Assembly (NCBI GenBank): GCA_900110635.1
Contig: FOEK01000012.1
Coordinates: 51,023 to 115,022, forward strand
Source of the DNA: Lachnospiraceae bacterium NE2001
Lineage (GTDB): Bacteria; Bacillota; Clostridia; Lachnospirales; Lachnospiraceae
Reading direction: 5' to 3'
DNA length: 64,000 nt
The notes beneath the pieces were generated by a model. The model was not told where the DNA came from, did no database searches, and saw nothing but the letters and a program-made list of their open reading frames with translations. Below are positions 55,759 to 64,000 of this stretch, one piece after another (positions within the stretch are counted from its first letter, which is position 1; each line of letters begins with the position of its first letter). The position numbers and the translations under genes were made by a program.

Positions 55759-55874
55759 GTTTTTTCTCCTTTTGCCCCAAATCTTTTAAACTCTTCTTTG
55801 ACCATATCAAGCCTGTACTTAATGATGTTATCAAATGAATCTGTTTCCATCATGAATCGAACAAATCTAGTCAT
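55731..55874 (-). CDS. Small basic protein, 47 residues, unknown
   Basis: ATG 55874 (MTRFVRFMMETDSFDNI) has AAGGGA six bases upstream and sits 1 bp after the TfoX-like stop. The sequence is helical and basic (RLDMVKEEFKRFGAKGEKT). No family recognised. It overlaps the next gene by 28 bp. It may be a fragment of a longer gene. Confidence 0.45.
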   Translation of the reverse strand: MTRFVRFMMETDSFDNIIKYRLDMVKEEFKRFGAKGEKTCIFQKRSY

Positions 55875-55875
55875 A

Positions 55876-56196
55876 TCAGTTCCCTTTGGCTTTCTTTGGT
55901 TTCTTTTCAGGCAGCTCTGCGTACATGCCTTCCAGTAATTCAGCAATCAGATCTGTATCCTCAAATCTGTCAAATACATGCATCAGCGTTTTTGAACCTT
56001 CATACGGATATCGCAACTCTGAGTCCGCAAGAAGTCTGTCCGATGTCGGCGTTCTCTTCAAAAACAGTTCACTATCACAAATATCGCCTATCAATTTACC
56101 ATTAAGGTACACAAGGTAGCCGCCCATCATTGATCTTATGACAATATCACCGAAAGCAGAAAAACTCTCGCGTACATATTCATTAAATTCATTCAC
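55876..56196 (-). CDS. TfoX N-terminal-domain protein
   Basis: 106 residues. MRSMMGGYLVYLNGKLIGDI-type core (here IRSMMGGYLVYLNGKL) with LFLKRTPTSDRL matches the N-terminal domain of TfoX/Sxy, the competence regulator. The C-terminal helical domain of TfoX is missing, as in many Firmicute homologues, so a role in competence should not be assumed. The tail is Lys-rich. Confidence 0.85.
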   Translation of the reverse strand: MNEFNEYVRESFSAFGDIVIRSMMGGYLVYLNGKLIGDICDSELFLKRTPTSDRLLADSELRYPYEGSKTLMHVFDRFEDTDLIAELLEGMYAELPEKKPKKAKGN

Positions 56197-56312
56197 CTTA
56201 CTTATCCCCCATCTTATAAAACCGATGATTATCTAAACCAAGAAAAACAAAACTCTGCTACGTTTAATTCCGGTTTTGTGTTCCAGCATTCATCACAACA
56301 AACAGGAACATC

Positions 56313-56822
56313 CTATAATGTTTTCTGCATTACTACTGCATCTTTAAACATCCCGTTTACAAAGAAATAATCTTTATATATTCCTATGTCTGTAAATCCC
56401 ATTTTATGGTACAGATTAATCCCCCTTGCATTATCAGTAATAACTTCCAGTTCTATAATCCGGATATTCATCTTTTTTGCCTGCTCGAAGATTCTATTTA
56501 ACATATCTGTTCCTATTCCCTGATTCCAGTACTCCTTTCTTACTGAGATTGAGAATTTAGCCCTATGACGGATTCTTGCCGGATAATATCCATTTATTTC
56601 TGCTCTTGCAATAATCTTTTCTTTTTCAAGAGCTATCAAAACAATACTGTTCTGAGAGTCCTTACTCATAGCCAGTTTTCGTTTTACGCCTTCAATCGGA
56701 ACGTTAAATTCATTTTCTCCATATAATAAGTAATCAGATTCTCCACCCACTTGATTCAGATATGAAATCATATTCTCTGCATCATCCGGAACAGCCTCTC
56801 TAATTATATATGTATTATTCAT
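56313..56822 (-). CDS. GNAT-family acetyltransferase
   Basis: 169 residues: KFSISVRKEYWNQGIGTDMLNRIFEQA with the CoA loop NQGIG, and ARGINLYHKMGFTDIGIYKDYFFVNGMFKDAVVM, a C-terminus common in the RimI/YkkB-like group. Substrate unknown. Stand-alone gene. Confidence 0.88.
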   Translation of the reverse strand: MNNTYIIREAVPDDAENMISYLNQVGGESDYLLYGENEFNVPIEGVKRKLAMSKDSQNSIVLIALEKEKIIARAEINGYYPARIRHRAKFSISVRKEYWNQGIGTDMLNRIFEQAKKMNIRIIELEVITDNARGINLYHKMGFTDIGIYKDYFFVNGMFKDAVVMQKTL

Positions 56823-56874
56823 TTAATTTCCGACCTCCATTAAACTGAAATTGAATTTCTCAACAAATTTGAAT

Positions 56875-58065
56875 TTATCTCATTAACCAATTAGTTAAAT
56901 CTAGTACTTTTATTCCTTCAATGTCATAGTCATCGTGCTTTGTATTCGCTATCAAAATCTTAGGATATGCATCTTTTATCGCTTTTAGTGGAGACAACTC
57001 TCTTTCCAATGTATCTAAATCAGTAATATTATCTGATACTTGGATATACAGCTTCTCATTTTGTTTCATAACTACAAAATCTATCTCCTTCTGATACAAC
57101 TTGCCAACATAAATCTCGTAACCCCTCCTGAGTAATTCTAATGCAACTATATTTTCATATGCTCGACCATAATCCATATTTCTTGTTCCAAGCATTGCAT
57201 ATCTAAATCCTAAATCACTAAGATAGTATTTATCTGATGTTTCTAAATACTTTTTTCCACGAATATCGTATCGCTTTACTTTATAGAACATAAATGCGCT
57301 GCAGAGATATTTCATATAATTTCCTATTGTTATATGATTCGTCTCAACTTTATTTTGCTTAAAAACATTACTAATCTTACTAGCAGATGTCAGATTGGAA
57401 ATATTGTCCATCATATAATCTGTTAAAGAATCCAAAAGTGCCTCTTCTTTAATACCATACTTGTCTACAAGATCACGTTTTATAATTGTAGTGTAAACAT
57501 CTTTTATATATGACGCCTGATCCTCTTTTTCGCTGTATACGTATGCTCCTGCCAAACCGCCATTCATAACATATGAATCCAATACATTTGCTGTATTAGA
57601 ATCATATCCATAGTACTCACAATATTCAGCAAAACTAAATGGGTAAACTGGAATTTCTATAAATCTCCCAGTAAATAACGTCGATAAATCTGAACTTAAC
57701 AAAAATGCATTGGAACCTGTAATATAGATATCGTATTTTCGGCGGTTATATAAACTATTGATAGCAAGCTCAAATTTTTCACACATTTGAACTTCATCTA
57801 CAATAATGACATTTGTTTTACCATCAATGTATTGTCCTTCGCAGAAATTATAGAGTTCCTTATATGTTTTTAAATCATCGAATCTTAAATCTGCAAAATC
57901 AACGTATATTATATTTGTATCTTCGTTTGTGCGAATCCATTCCATATATGCTCGCACCAACTCAGACTTTCCAGAACGTCTCAACCCTGTTATTATCTTT
58001 ATATCAGGAGTATCCTTTAATCGAATGAGTCTATCCAAATAATCTTTTCTTTCAATAATCTTCAT
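56875..58065 (-). CDS. DUF4143-type AAA ATPase
   Basis: 396 residues. Walker A GLRRSGKSELV near residues 27-37, Walker B NVIIVDEVQMC near 87, sensor YDIYITGSNAFLLS, then FTGRFIEIPVYPFSFAEYC, a hallmark of the COG1373 family. A C-terminal nuclease-like DUF4143 region has YENIVALELLRRGYEIYVG followed by KEIDFVV, the E-x-x-E...E-I-D-F pattern of PD-(D/E)XK domains. These ATPases are widespread and poorly understood. The promoter region is flanked by two exact 14-bp repeats (58074-58087, 58122-58135). Confidence 0.9.
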   Translation of the reverse strand: MKIIERKDYLDRLIRLKDTPDIKIITGLRRSGKSELVRAYMEWIRTNEDTNIIYVDFADLRFDDLKTYKELYNFCEGQYIDGKTNVIIVDEVQMCEKFELAINSLYNRRKYDIYITGSNAFLLSSDLSTLFTGRFIEIPVYPFSFAEYCEYYGYDSNTANVLDSYVMNGGLAGAYVYSEKEDQASYIKDVYTTIIKRDLVDKYGIKEEALLDSLTDYMMDNISNLTSASKISNVFKQNKVETNHITIGNYMKYLCSAFMFYKVKRYDIRGKKYLETSDKYYLSDLGFRYAMLGTRNMDYGRAYENIVALELLRRGYEIYVGKLYQKEIDFVVMKQNEKLYIQVSDNITDLDTLERELSPLKAIKDAYPKILIANTKHDDYDIEGIKVLDLTNWLMR

Positions 58066-58073
58066 ATGAGTCC

Positions 58074-58158
58074 CACTTTCAAAACTTTAATTTTTTTCAC
58101 TTTTGGAAATATAATATCATTCACTTTCAAAACTTACAATATTTTTCTTTTTTGAAAG
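58074..58158 (-). promoter_or_regulatory. Promoter of the DUF4143 ATPase flanked by 14-bp direct repeats
   Basis: On the minus strand, TTGTAA, a 17-bp spacer and TATTAT form a possible promoter around 58111-58139. AAGTTTTGAAAGTG occurs exactly twice, inside the spacer (58122-58135) and just before the start codon (58074-58087), overlapping the ribosome-binding position. This placement suggests a repressor or autoregulatory site. Confidence 0.5.
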
Positions 58159-58289
58159 CAAACAAAAAGCAGTTGTCTCGATTCGATATAACTGCTATGT
58201 AACGTTCAATATAAAAGGCTCATCCATAGGAGTGATGCGTTAAAGTTTTTACAAGATAAGCAATATTCTTATAAGATCAAAAATTTTTT

Positions 58290-58315
58290 AAAAGGAGCCA
58301 CCTGTGACTCCTTTT
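58290..58315 (-). terminator. Terminator of the histidine phosphatase gene
   Basis: Stem AAAAGGAGtCA/TGgCTCCTTTT with a short loop, followed by TTAAAAAATTTTT on the minus strand. The rest of the 58066-58384 gap holds only AT-rich sequence and the promoter described above. Confidence 0.65.
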
Positions 58316-58384
58316 ATGTTAATAGAATATTTATATACATAAGATCAATAAATCCCAAAACCCCTAAAAAGAGAATTAGGATAA

Positions 58385-58993
58385 CTACAATATGTATGAC
58401 ATATCATTAATATGCCTTACTCGATGTTTTCCATCATCACTGATTATCATGTGGGATACTCCACCAGCAGGACCGTGAATATCCACTTCATAATATGATT
58501 CAACCGGAAGTCCTAAATACATTGCATTCCAAATACTCAGAAGATCACCATGAGACACGATAATAATATTCTCGTCATCACCTTCAATCACTTCATCGTA
58601 AAAAGGCTTGAGACGATTCCATGCATCCCTTCGGCTTTCTCCATCAGAGAACAGCCTGTCATCAACTGTATTCTCAGGCCTCTCTATATTTTCACGAAGC
58701 CACTGAACAGACTTTCCGCAACACTTCCCAAGATTTCTTTCTCTTAATTCTTGTCTTAATATGGGTTCTATCCACAGATACTTTGTGATTTCTTCCGCTG
58801 TCTGCTTGGCACGTTTCAAGTCTGAAGAATAAACAACCACATCTTTTCCATCCAGTTCATCGCGAAGCTTTTTTCCGATGTGATCTGCCTGTGTTCTTCC
58901 GAGTTCCGTCAAATCCCAATCTGTCCAGGATCCAACCATCCCATTCGTATGGTGAACTGACTGTGTATGTTGAACTGTAATAATATTCTTCAT
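58385..58993 (-). CDS. Histidine phosphatase family protein with altered RHG motif
   Basis: 202 residues with the phosphoglycerate-mutase-like fold: WDLTELGRTQADHIGKKL, VVYSSDLKRAKQTAEEI, LRERNLGKCCGKSV and IIIVSHGDLLSIW. The first motif reads TVQHTQSVHH instead of the usual RHGxT, so the phosphate-binding arginine is glutamine while the nucleophile histidine remains. The enzyme may have reduced or changed activity. GGAGG lies six bases before the ATG. Confidence 0.85.
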   Translation of the reverse strand: MKNIITVQHTQSVHHTNGMVGSWTDWDLTELGRTQADHIGKKLRDELDGKDVVVYSSDLKRAKQTAEEITKYLWIEPILRQELRERNLGKCCGKSVQWLRENIERPENTVDDRLFSDGESRRDAWNRLKPFYDEVIEGDDENIIIVSHGDLLSIWNAMYLGLPVESYYEVDIHGPAGGVSHMIISDDGKHRVRHINDMSYIL

Positions 58994-59020
58994 TCTTATT
59001 CCTCCACACGGATTCTTTGA

Positions 59021-59119
59021 TTACAGTATTGAGTCTATAGTTTTTTCGTAATCATCATCAATCATTACTACCTGATCATCTACAGAATTGAAAGACTTAA
59101 TAAAACTTTGCCTATCCTT
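59021..59119 (-). other. Open frame directly after a GNAT stop codon
   Basis: In the same frame as the GNAT gene, right after its TGA, 32 sense codons follow to a TAA: KDRQSFIKSFNSVDDQ then VVMIDDDYEKTIDSIL. It has no start codon. It may be the tail of a deleted gene or a lost C-terminal extension of the GNAT protein. Weak evidence. Confidence 0.3.
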
Positions 59120-59593
59120 TCAATCTAACGTCTGACATTCTATGGTCTTCATCATTTCACAGAATCCGTTACGTTCATAGAAGCGCATTCCGTCCACATT
59201 ACCAGGGAAAACCTGTGTCCTGATAAAGTCGACATTATGCTCTTTTCCATAGTCTTTTGATGCTCGGATTAGAGTTGCACCGATTCCCTTACTTCTCATA
59301 TCCTCACGTACACAAAGGTCTTGTAAATATACGACACTTTGAGGCTTTAGACACGAAACTTTTTTCTGTTCCAGGATCATAACATGTACGAACCCTATCG
59401 CCTTCCCATCTATATCCGCCACAAGAATATCTTGATTATCGCTATCAAAAATTGACTTAAAGAATTCATCAGTTCTTTCGCCAATCACAAAATGTTCCGG
59501 CTGATATCTAACCCCATCCTCTTCTAAAGCCAGATATAGTCCCCGAAGCTCTTCTAAATCATCAAATGTTGCTTTTCTTATAATACAGTCCAT
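59120..59593 (-). CDS. GNAT-family acetyltransferase
   Basis: About 157 residues: VVYLQDLCVREDMRSKGIGATLIRASKDYG with the CoA loop RSKGIG and MRFYERNGFCEMMKTIE. ATG 59593 (MDCIIRKATFDD) has GAGG six bases upstream. Substrate unknown. Confidence 0.88.
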   Translation of the reverse strand: MDCIIRKATFDDLEELRGLYLALEEDGVRYQPEHFVIGERTDEFFKSIFDSDNQDILVADIDGKAIGFVHVMILEQKKVSCLKPQSVVYLQDLCVREDMRSKGIGATLIRASKDYGKEHNVDFIRTQVFPGNVDGMRFYERNGFCEMMKTIECQTLD

Positions 59594-59694
59594 AAAATAC
59601 CTCATTTTCTGATATTTCAATTTTTTTTCAACAAAATAATATGTATCTATAATACCCCAAAAAAAACAAAAAATATAATATACCGCAGGTATAA

Positions 59695-60801
59695 TTATTT
59701 AACGCTCTCCCAATACTTCATCAGCTTATTATAAGCCTTCTTATTTATTCCTGGAATATTGAAGAACTGATTTCTTAGAGTGGAATCAATTCCCTCCATA
59801 GCCTTTTCTCCTATGCTATCTATTGCAATAAATGATTTCTGATATGCATAGTAAAATCTAAAGTCTTTAGCCGCATCATTTGAGCCACATTCCTTATCAA
59901 AGCTCCTGGCTTTTTCAATTGATATATTTATATTTTTCTTCATCGCTTCATCATCATTTAGGCAGGCATATAAATAAGCCTTTAACATATGATAACTCGC
60001 CTCCATCTTTGTGTAGTATCCTACTCTATCGAAACTAAGTTTTTCTGTTATGACTAAGATAGAATCCGCAAGGGCCAGCGCTGATTCCATATTTTTTTTG
60101 TTGCCTGTTAATGCAAGCGAAAGAATCATAGGCATCGAAGAATTAAACATGTTGCTAAGTGCATTTATCATACCAAATGTGCTATAGCTTAAAGATTCTT
60201 TTATATCATCATTCTGAAGGTATACAAGCGCCAGGATACTGTTATTAATTCCGCCAAAATTAATCTTTTTAAATCTTTCTAAAGCTTCCTTCTCATCAAC
60301 AACTATATAATTCATAGCAATTGCTGAATCAATTGTATAACCATTTATATCAGGATTAGTATTTTGAGAAATATAAAGCTTCGATTCTTCCAGAAGTTTA
60401 ATCGCCATCTTTGACATCTCAGCATCCTGATGTTCCCACCCATAGGCGTTATACATCATGCCTGATGTGAAGAGTATTCCGAAGTCATGTGGATATCTGG
60501 TTATTGCATCTTTTGAAACAGCAACAGCTTCTTCATACTTACGTTCAACAGTAAGTGTATTAATTCTGTGCACTATATCAGTTACTCGTTTTGAAGACAT
60601 ATCATATCCGATCAACACATCAACAGATACATCAAAGAAGTCCGCCAGGATTCCCAGCATTATAATATCCGGAGTGTTGTTACCATTTTCCCACTTGGAA
60701 ACCGCACCAACAGTAACACCAAGAGCCTCAGCCAGTTTTTCCTGGGTGAGGCCCTTCTCCTTTCTAAAGGTCTTAATATTTTCATGCAACTTTAACTTCA
60801 T
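59695..60801 (-). CDS. XRE-family regulator with C-terminal helical repeats
   Basis: 368 residues. HTH at residues 7-60 (KGLTQEKLAEALGVTVGAVSKWENG), then about 300 residues of helical repeats like the TPR arrays of peptide-responsive regulators, including runs such as LLEESKLYISQ and ALALADSILVI. The gene overlaps the end of the MFS gene by 20 bp, so the two form an operon and it probably regulates the pump. Confidence 0.88.
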   Translation of the reverse strand: MKLKLHENIKTFRKEKGLTQEKLAEALGVTVGAVSKWENGNNTPDIIMLGILADFFDVSVDVLIGYDMSSKRVTDIVHRINTLTVERKYEEAVAVSKDAITRYPHDFGILFTSGMMYNAYGWEHQDAEMSKMAIKLLEESKLYISQNTNPDINGYTIDSAIAMNYIVVDEKEALERFKKINFGGINNSILALVYLQNDDIKESLSYSTFGMINALSNMFNSSMPMILSLALTGNKKNMESALALADSILVITEKLSFDRVGYYTKMEASYHMLKAYLYACLNDDEAMKKNINISIEKARSFDKECGSNDAAKDFRFYYAYQKSFIAIDSIGEKAMEGIDSTLRNQFFNIPGINKKAYNKLMKYWESVK

Positions 60802-62062
60802 TTGTCATTTCCTTCTTAGGTTCAAGTTCAGGATTGATCATCATTGTTATAACTAATAATACTATCACTCCTATACCACAAATTGTTATCATGGTTCCTG
60901 TTTCAATTCTGACTTTAGCCCATCCCACAAGCATCGATGCTATCGGCATAACAGCTGTTGCAGCAGACACAATTACAGAAGTTGCACGAGCCAGATACTT
61001 AGGATCCACATTAGTTACGAATGTAATATTGAATATTCCTACAATAAGACTTGATGTAAATGTAAGTATTGTAAAGCAAAGTCCTGCGAATAAGTATTTG
61101 ATCAGAACTATATCAGTAATCATTCCGCCAAATGGAATCACCATAACTCCAAGTCCCATAAGCATTCCAAATATAATTAATGTTTGTTTCATTGATAACT
61201 TCTTTGATATAGCAGGTATCATTATCGAGCCAAGTATAGAGCCAATAGAGCCAGCTATACCTATTACGCTAAGAAGTTCGCTTCCTAAGTTATAGCATTC
61301 ACTTACAAGTGGGGCCTGAAGTGCATTTATTGGTACAAGGACCATATTTAGAAAAACTGCGATAACAATACAGTTAACTAAAACCTGCTTACTTCTAATG
61401 TAGTTTACACCTTCTTTTAAAGTAGTAATATATGATTCGCTTTTTATCACTTCCAGATTCTCTTCCATCTGCTCACATTTGATTGTAAAAATAATTACTC
61501 CTGCAACGAAAAATGTGATGATATCAATGATCATAATAGTCTTTAATCCAGCTGCTGCTATGATAACTCCTGCCAGTCCTGTTCCAACAAGTGTAGCTGC
61601 ACTTGATAATGTAGAATTCAGACTCATACCATGAGTTATATGCTCTTTCTTAATTACTCTTGGGAGGAATGCATTTCCTGCAGGCATATTAAAGGCTTCA
61701 ATCGTAGTGATCACAAATGTAAATCCTGCCATAATCCAGCCATTTGCATATCCCATCAGATATATTAAAAAAAAAGCAACAAGTACAAATCCTCTAAGGA
61801 AATGTGTTATAACTATAACCTTTTTCTTTTCAAGTCTTTCTACTAACGCTCCTGTAAAAGGCTGTATGATAACATTTGGAAGTATATTGAGTGCAAATAT
61901 GATTGCTGACCAGGTTCCACTATGCGTTATCTGATATACAAGCCAGGTAAAACCAACTGCATCCAGTGCATCACCAAATCTATTAATGATCGTAGAAATC
62001 AGAAGTTTTCTATATTCTGATTCCTTTAAAACTTCCTTATAGCTTATCTTATTCTCTGCCAT
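60782..62062 (-). CDS. MFS transporter (MacAB/efflux-type)
   Basis: 426 residues with 12 membrane helices. Typical helix-1 to helix-3 region (FTWLVYQITHSGTWSAII, the A-like motif GALVERLEKKKVIVITH) and FNMPAGNAFLPRVIKKEHI, found in the group that includes macrolide-type efflux pumps. Substrate cannot be told. AAGGAGGG lies upstream of the start. The tail (EPKKEMTNEVKVA) overlaps the XRE regulator start. Confidence 0.88.
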   Translation of the reverse strand: MAENKISYKEVLKESEYRKLLISTIINRFGDALDAVGFTWLVYQITHSGTWSAIIFALNILPNVIIQPFTGALVERLEKKKVIVITHFLRGFVLVAFFLIYLMGYANGWIMAGFTFVITTIEAFNMPAGNAFLPRVIKKEHITHGMSLNSTLSSAATLVGTGLAGVIIAAAGLKTIMIIDIITFFVAGVIIFTIKCEQMEENLEVIKSESYITTLKEGVNYIRSKQVLVNCIVIAVFLNMVLVPINALQAPLVSECYNLGSELLSVIGIAGSIGSILGSIMIPAISKKLSMKQTLIIFGMLMGLGVMVIPFGGMITDIVLIKYLFAGLCFTILTFTSSLIVGIFNITFVTNVDPKYLARATSVIVSAATAVMPIASMLVGWAKVRIETGTMITICGIGVIVLLVITMMINPELEPKKEMTNEVKVA

Positions 62063-62116
62063 AAACTTGCCCTCCTTTAAGGTTTTTCTTTTGTTTATGG
62101 CTTAATTGTAAGATTA

Positions 62117-62145
62117 AATATAATAAAACTTAATACATCATTTGT
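62117..62145 (-). promoter_or_regulatory. Region upstream of MFS-XRE with possible promoter
   Basis: The minus strand has TTGTAC, a 17-bp spacer and TTATTA around 62117-62145, and slightly upstream TATATACTAA with TTTCCA about 17 bp before. Either could be the promoter; both hexamer pairs are weak. Confidence 0.35.
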
Positions 62146-62199
62146 ACAATTAGTATATAATATTTTTTCCACATTGGAAAGTTGAAATGTAAAAGAAAA

Positions 62200-62216
62200 A
62201 AAGGATTGCTCCTTTT
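62200..62216 (-). terminator. Terminator overlapping the GGDEF gene stop
   Basis: Minus-strand hairpin AAAGGA-GCAA-TCCTTT followed by TTTTC; the first bases of the stem belong to the stop region of the diguanylate cyclase gene at 62215. Confidence 0.65.
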
Positions 62217-63309
62217 ATTCTTTGTATAGATGGTATCTGTTTTCCGAATCAGCCTTTGCTTCGTATAAAGCAATATCAGCTTTTTTGAACATCTCGGAAT
62301 AGTTGCTTTCATTACCATGGTATATTGCAATACCTATACTGAGACTTATGGTATTTCCAGTATCTGCTATTACAACATTTTCCGATGTCTCTCTGATAAT
62401 ATCACAGGCGATCTTACCAGCAATATCGGAATCATCTGCGTTTTTGATAAAAGCAATGAATTCATCTCCACCAAAACGACCAACGATTTCGCCACAAGTG
62501 AACATTTTACCAAGGACACCGCCAAACTGACGAATCACATCATCTCCGGTGTCATGACCATAGGTATCGTTAATGTACTTAAAGCGATCAATATCCATCA
62601 CGAACAGAACTCCCTTATCTGTTGATTCATCTAACAAAAACTTATTAATCTCTCTGGTAATAGCCCCTTTATTCTTAAGTCCTGTCAAATCATCTGTATC
62701 TTTCTGAATATTGATTTTCCTGGTAAGTACAAATTCCTTGATACGCAGGGAATTAGCGATCACATTTAGAAATATGCCAACAATGGTAAATGGAATTACA
62801 TTTCCAAAATCTATCACCCATACATCGTACGACTTTACACTATGTGTCCAGAACAGAAACACAGCAGAGGCTACGCCCAACTCTATTGCCATAAAAAACG
62901 GTTTATCAATCATGAACATTGGCGTAATCAGCAAAAATGCAATGAATGACACAGCAGGAATATCAGGTCTTCTAAGAGATATAATACATCCAAATAAAAA
63001 CAGAAGAGACATAGTCAGATAGATAAGGAGCTGTGCAGCGATCGAGTCTTTCTTCAAATAAAAGAAGAGCACTATGGCAATCACTGAATAAATAAACGCC
63101 AGCATATATATCCAGCTGTTTGATTTCATCAGATCATAGTGTAAAGAGCAGATATATAGAACGCCAAAAACTGCCGCTATCAGGAAGTGAAGAATTCGCC
63201 ACACTACAAAATTAGAGACATATGCATCTTTCTTTATTGCGTTGTATTCATCCTTTTCGATTCCGCAATAAAAAAAATAATTGCGCATAATCCTTAGTAT
63301 TCTCATCAT
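62215..63309 (-). CDS. Membrane-bound diguanylate cyclase
   Basis: 364 residues. About six membrane helices (residues 30-190) form an unclassified sensor region. The C-terminal GGDEF domain begins DTDDLTGLKNKGAITREI and has VMDIDRFKYINDTYGHDTGDDV and GRFGGDEFIAF, with the active site intact. The residues five before the motif (CGEI) are not RxxD, so product inhibition at the I-site is unlikely. It should make cyclic-di-GMP. The ribosome-binding site AGGAG is 13 bases before the ATG. Confidence 0.92.
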   Translation of the reverse strand: MMRILRIMRNYFFYCGIEKDEYNAIKKDAYVSNFVVWRILHFLIAAVFGVLYICSLHYDLMKSNSWIYMLAFIYSVIAIVLFFYLKKDSIAAQLLIYLTMSLLFLFGCIISLRRPDIPAVSFIAFLLITPMFMIDKPFFMAIELGVASAVFLFWTHSVKSYDVWVIDFGNVIPFTIVGIFLNVIANSLRIKEFVLTRKINIQKDTDDLTGLKNKGAITREINKFLLDESTDKGVLFVMDIDRFKYINDTYGHDTGDDVIRQFGGVLGKMFTCGEIVGRFGGDEFIAFIKNADDSDIAGKIACDIIRETSENVVIADTGNTISLSIGIAIYHGNESNYSEMFKKADIALYEAKADSENRYHLYKE

Positions 63310-63357
63310 CGATAAAAACTCACTCCTAACTATTGATGAATCATATAATTAATAATA

Positions 63358-63759
63358 CTACAACTTACATGCTTTTATAAGCAGAAAATCTGGTTTATGA
63401 CGAGAGTCTTCAAACTGTGGATACTTAGCAAGTATTGCAGCATCAGCTGTAGGCTCTGCCATCCTTTGTATCGTAAAGCCATTTTCTATCAGTGTATTAA
63501 CTATCGTAGAAAACATCCTGTGATATCTCTTAACATTTTCTACGAACCACTCAGATTCATTTTCTTTTTCAACACAGTAATTGGAAATGTTTACATGTAT
63601 TTTATTATTATTTTCATCTTTTGTCCATCTTTCGCCACCAGTAGACAGCGTAAATTTACATTCGGAAATTAAATGTGGGAACCCACCAAAGATAGCTGAG
63701 TGCTCAGCTATTAGATGCGCTGATTTTACTATACATTTAACTTCTTTGCAATACTGGGC
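63358..63759 (-). pseudogene. C-terminal fragment of a class I SAM-dependent methyltransferase
   Basis: About 130 codons end in VKRYHRMFSTIVNTLIENGF then TIQRMAEPTADAAILAKYP and RHKPDFLLIKACK. This matches the end of small Clostridial methyltransferases (the KYHRTxxTYxNxLxxxGF and RPxFLLIK elements). The SAM-binding N-terminus is absent: upstream of about 63760 the frame enters GC-rich hairpin sequence and no start codon is present. Truncation by an inserted element is likely. Confidence 0.65.
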
Positions 63760-64000
63760 TCCGCCCAGACCCGTCCCTCGTCGGGAAGGCAGGGAAACAA
63801 CTCTTGTTGTTTCCGGAACATAAGGGTTATCCGTGTCACTCCGTCAAGTGCTGCCCGGATGCTTCGCATCCAGCGTATTGTCACTTGACTACGTTCCCGC
63901 GCCACGATCTATAAATTATAGATATGGTTCTTTATCGCGAAACGTTTCTTAACTGATACCGGCAGTTCACAATAAGGTATCGTTCCATACCACTTTCCAA
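63757..64000. other. Hairpin-rich, GC-rich stretch at the right window edge
   Basis: It contains CTGGGC-TCC-GCCCAG (63753-63768), GGAAACAA-CTC-TTGTTTCC (about 63793-63814) and GGATGC-TTC-GCATCC (63857-63871) inside a longer pair of AGTGAC/GTCACT-like arms. It begins exactly where methyltransferase homology stops. It could be the edge of a repeat element, intron or insertion; no ORF of recognisable type is present before the window ends. Confidence 0.4.

Noticed and set aside
55876..56196. Competence regulator Sxy/TfoX
   Set aside because: Only the N-terminal domain is present and no competence genes are nearby, so the role is not supported.

Overview
The window looks like a chromosomal segment of an anaerobic, low-to-moderate-GC Firmicute, most likely a Lachnospiraceae member of the Butyrivibrio/Coprococcus/Roseburia type. 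This rests on gene content: a Gram-positive division cluster (mraZ-rsmH-ftsL-pbp-murD-ftsW-ftsQ), type III glutamine synthetase, an Amt-PII fusion, a flavodoxin-ferredoxin (EFR1) protein, an AmmeMemoRadiSam module, a tryptophan T-box and rubredoxin. No 16S or other species marker is present. All recognised genes run on the minus strand except the EamA transporter at 27967 and a decayed cupin near 48.9 kb.

Layout by coordinate. 1-7.1 kb: the dcw division/wall cluster, cut off inside ftsQ. 7.5-11.2 kb: lgt, ychF and a small phosphatase, each preceded by unusual tandem repeats in the 5' leader. 11.3-12.8 kb: a TetR-EFR1 operon with a clear promoter and operator. 12.9-16.9 kb: a 1328-residue protein with two copies of an atypical kinase-like domain, one of the two most interesting items. 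17-19.2 kb: an ABC exporter pair, a truncated HxlR regulator and an isochorismatase-like hydrolase. 19.3-37.3 kb: a nitrogen/glutamine block (glnN, an ANTAR regulator, glnA, pyrG, amt-PII, gltD, gltB, rubredoxin, purF). 37.4-45.9 kb: T-box controlled trpB2, a split methionine synthase, and the AmmeMemoRadiSam/HD cluster. 46-64 kb: an accessory stretch of small single genes (five GNAT acetyltransferases, HD and GrpB proteins, a C39-like protein, a DUF4143 ATPase, an MFS/XRE pair, a diguanylate cyclase) mixed with decayed gene fragments.

The strongest system-level signal is in the nitrogen block. The leaders of glnN, pyrG, amt (twice), gltB and purF each carry an intrinsic terminator whose 5' arm overlaps a small hairpin with a six-base loop, AANGGC. 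Loops with A at position 1 and G at position 4 are the known recognition feature of ANTAR antiterminators, and an ANTAR gene lies inside the block. I infer one glutamine/ammonium antitermination regulon covering ammonium uptake, glutamine synthesis and use (GOGAT, CTP synthase, PurF). The ANTAR protein lacks the receiver phosphoacceptor aspartate, so it may be controlled by something other than phosphorylation.

A second theme is repeat-built leaders: a 68-bp unit x4 before lgt, 73-bp x2.5 before ychF, 16-bp x5 before the phosphatase gene and 86-bp x3 before pyrG. Several of these encode identical mini-ORFs. A dispersed hairpin repeat with a GAACCGTCCCC-like core and a TA-flanked 165-bp MITE-like palindrome add to the non-coding repeat load.
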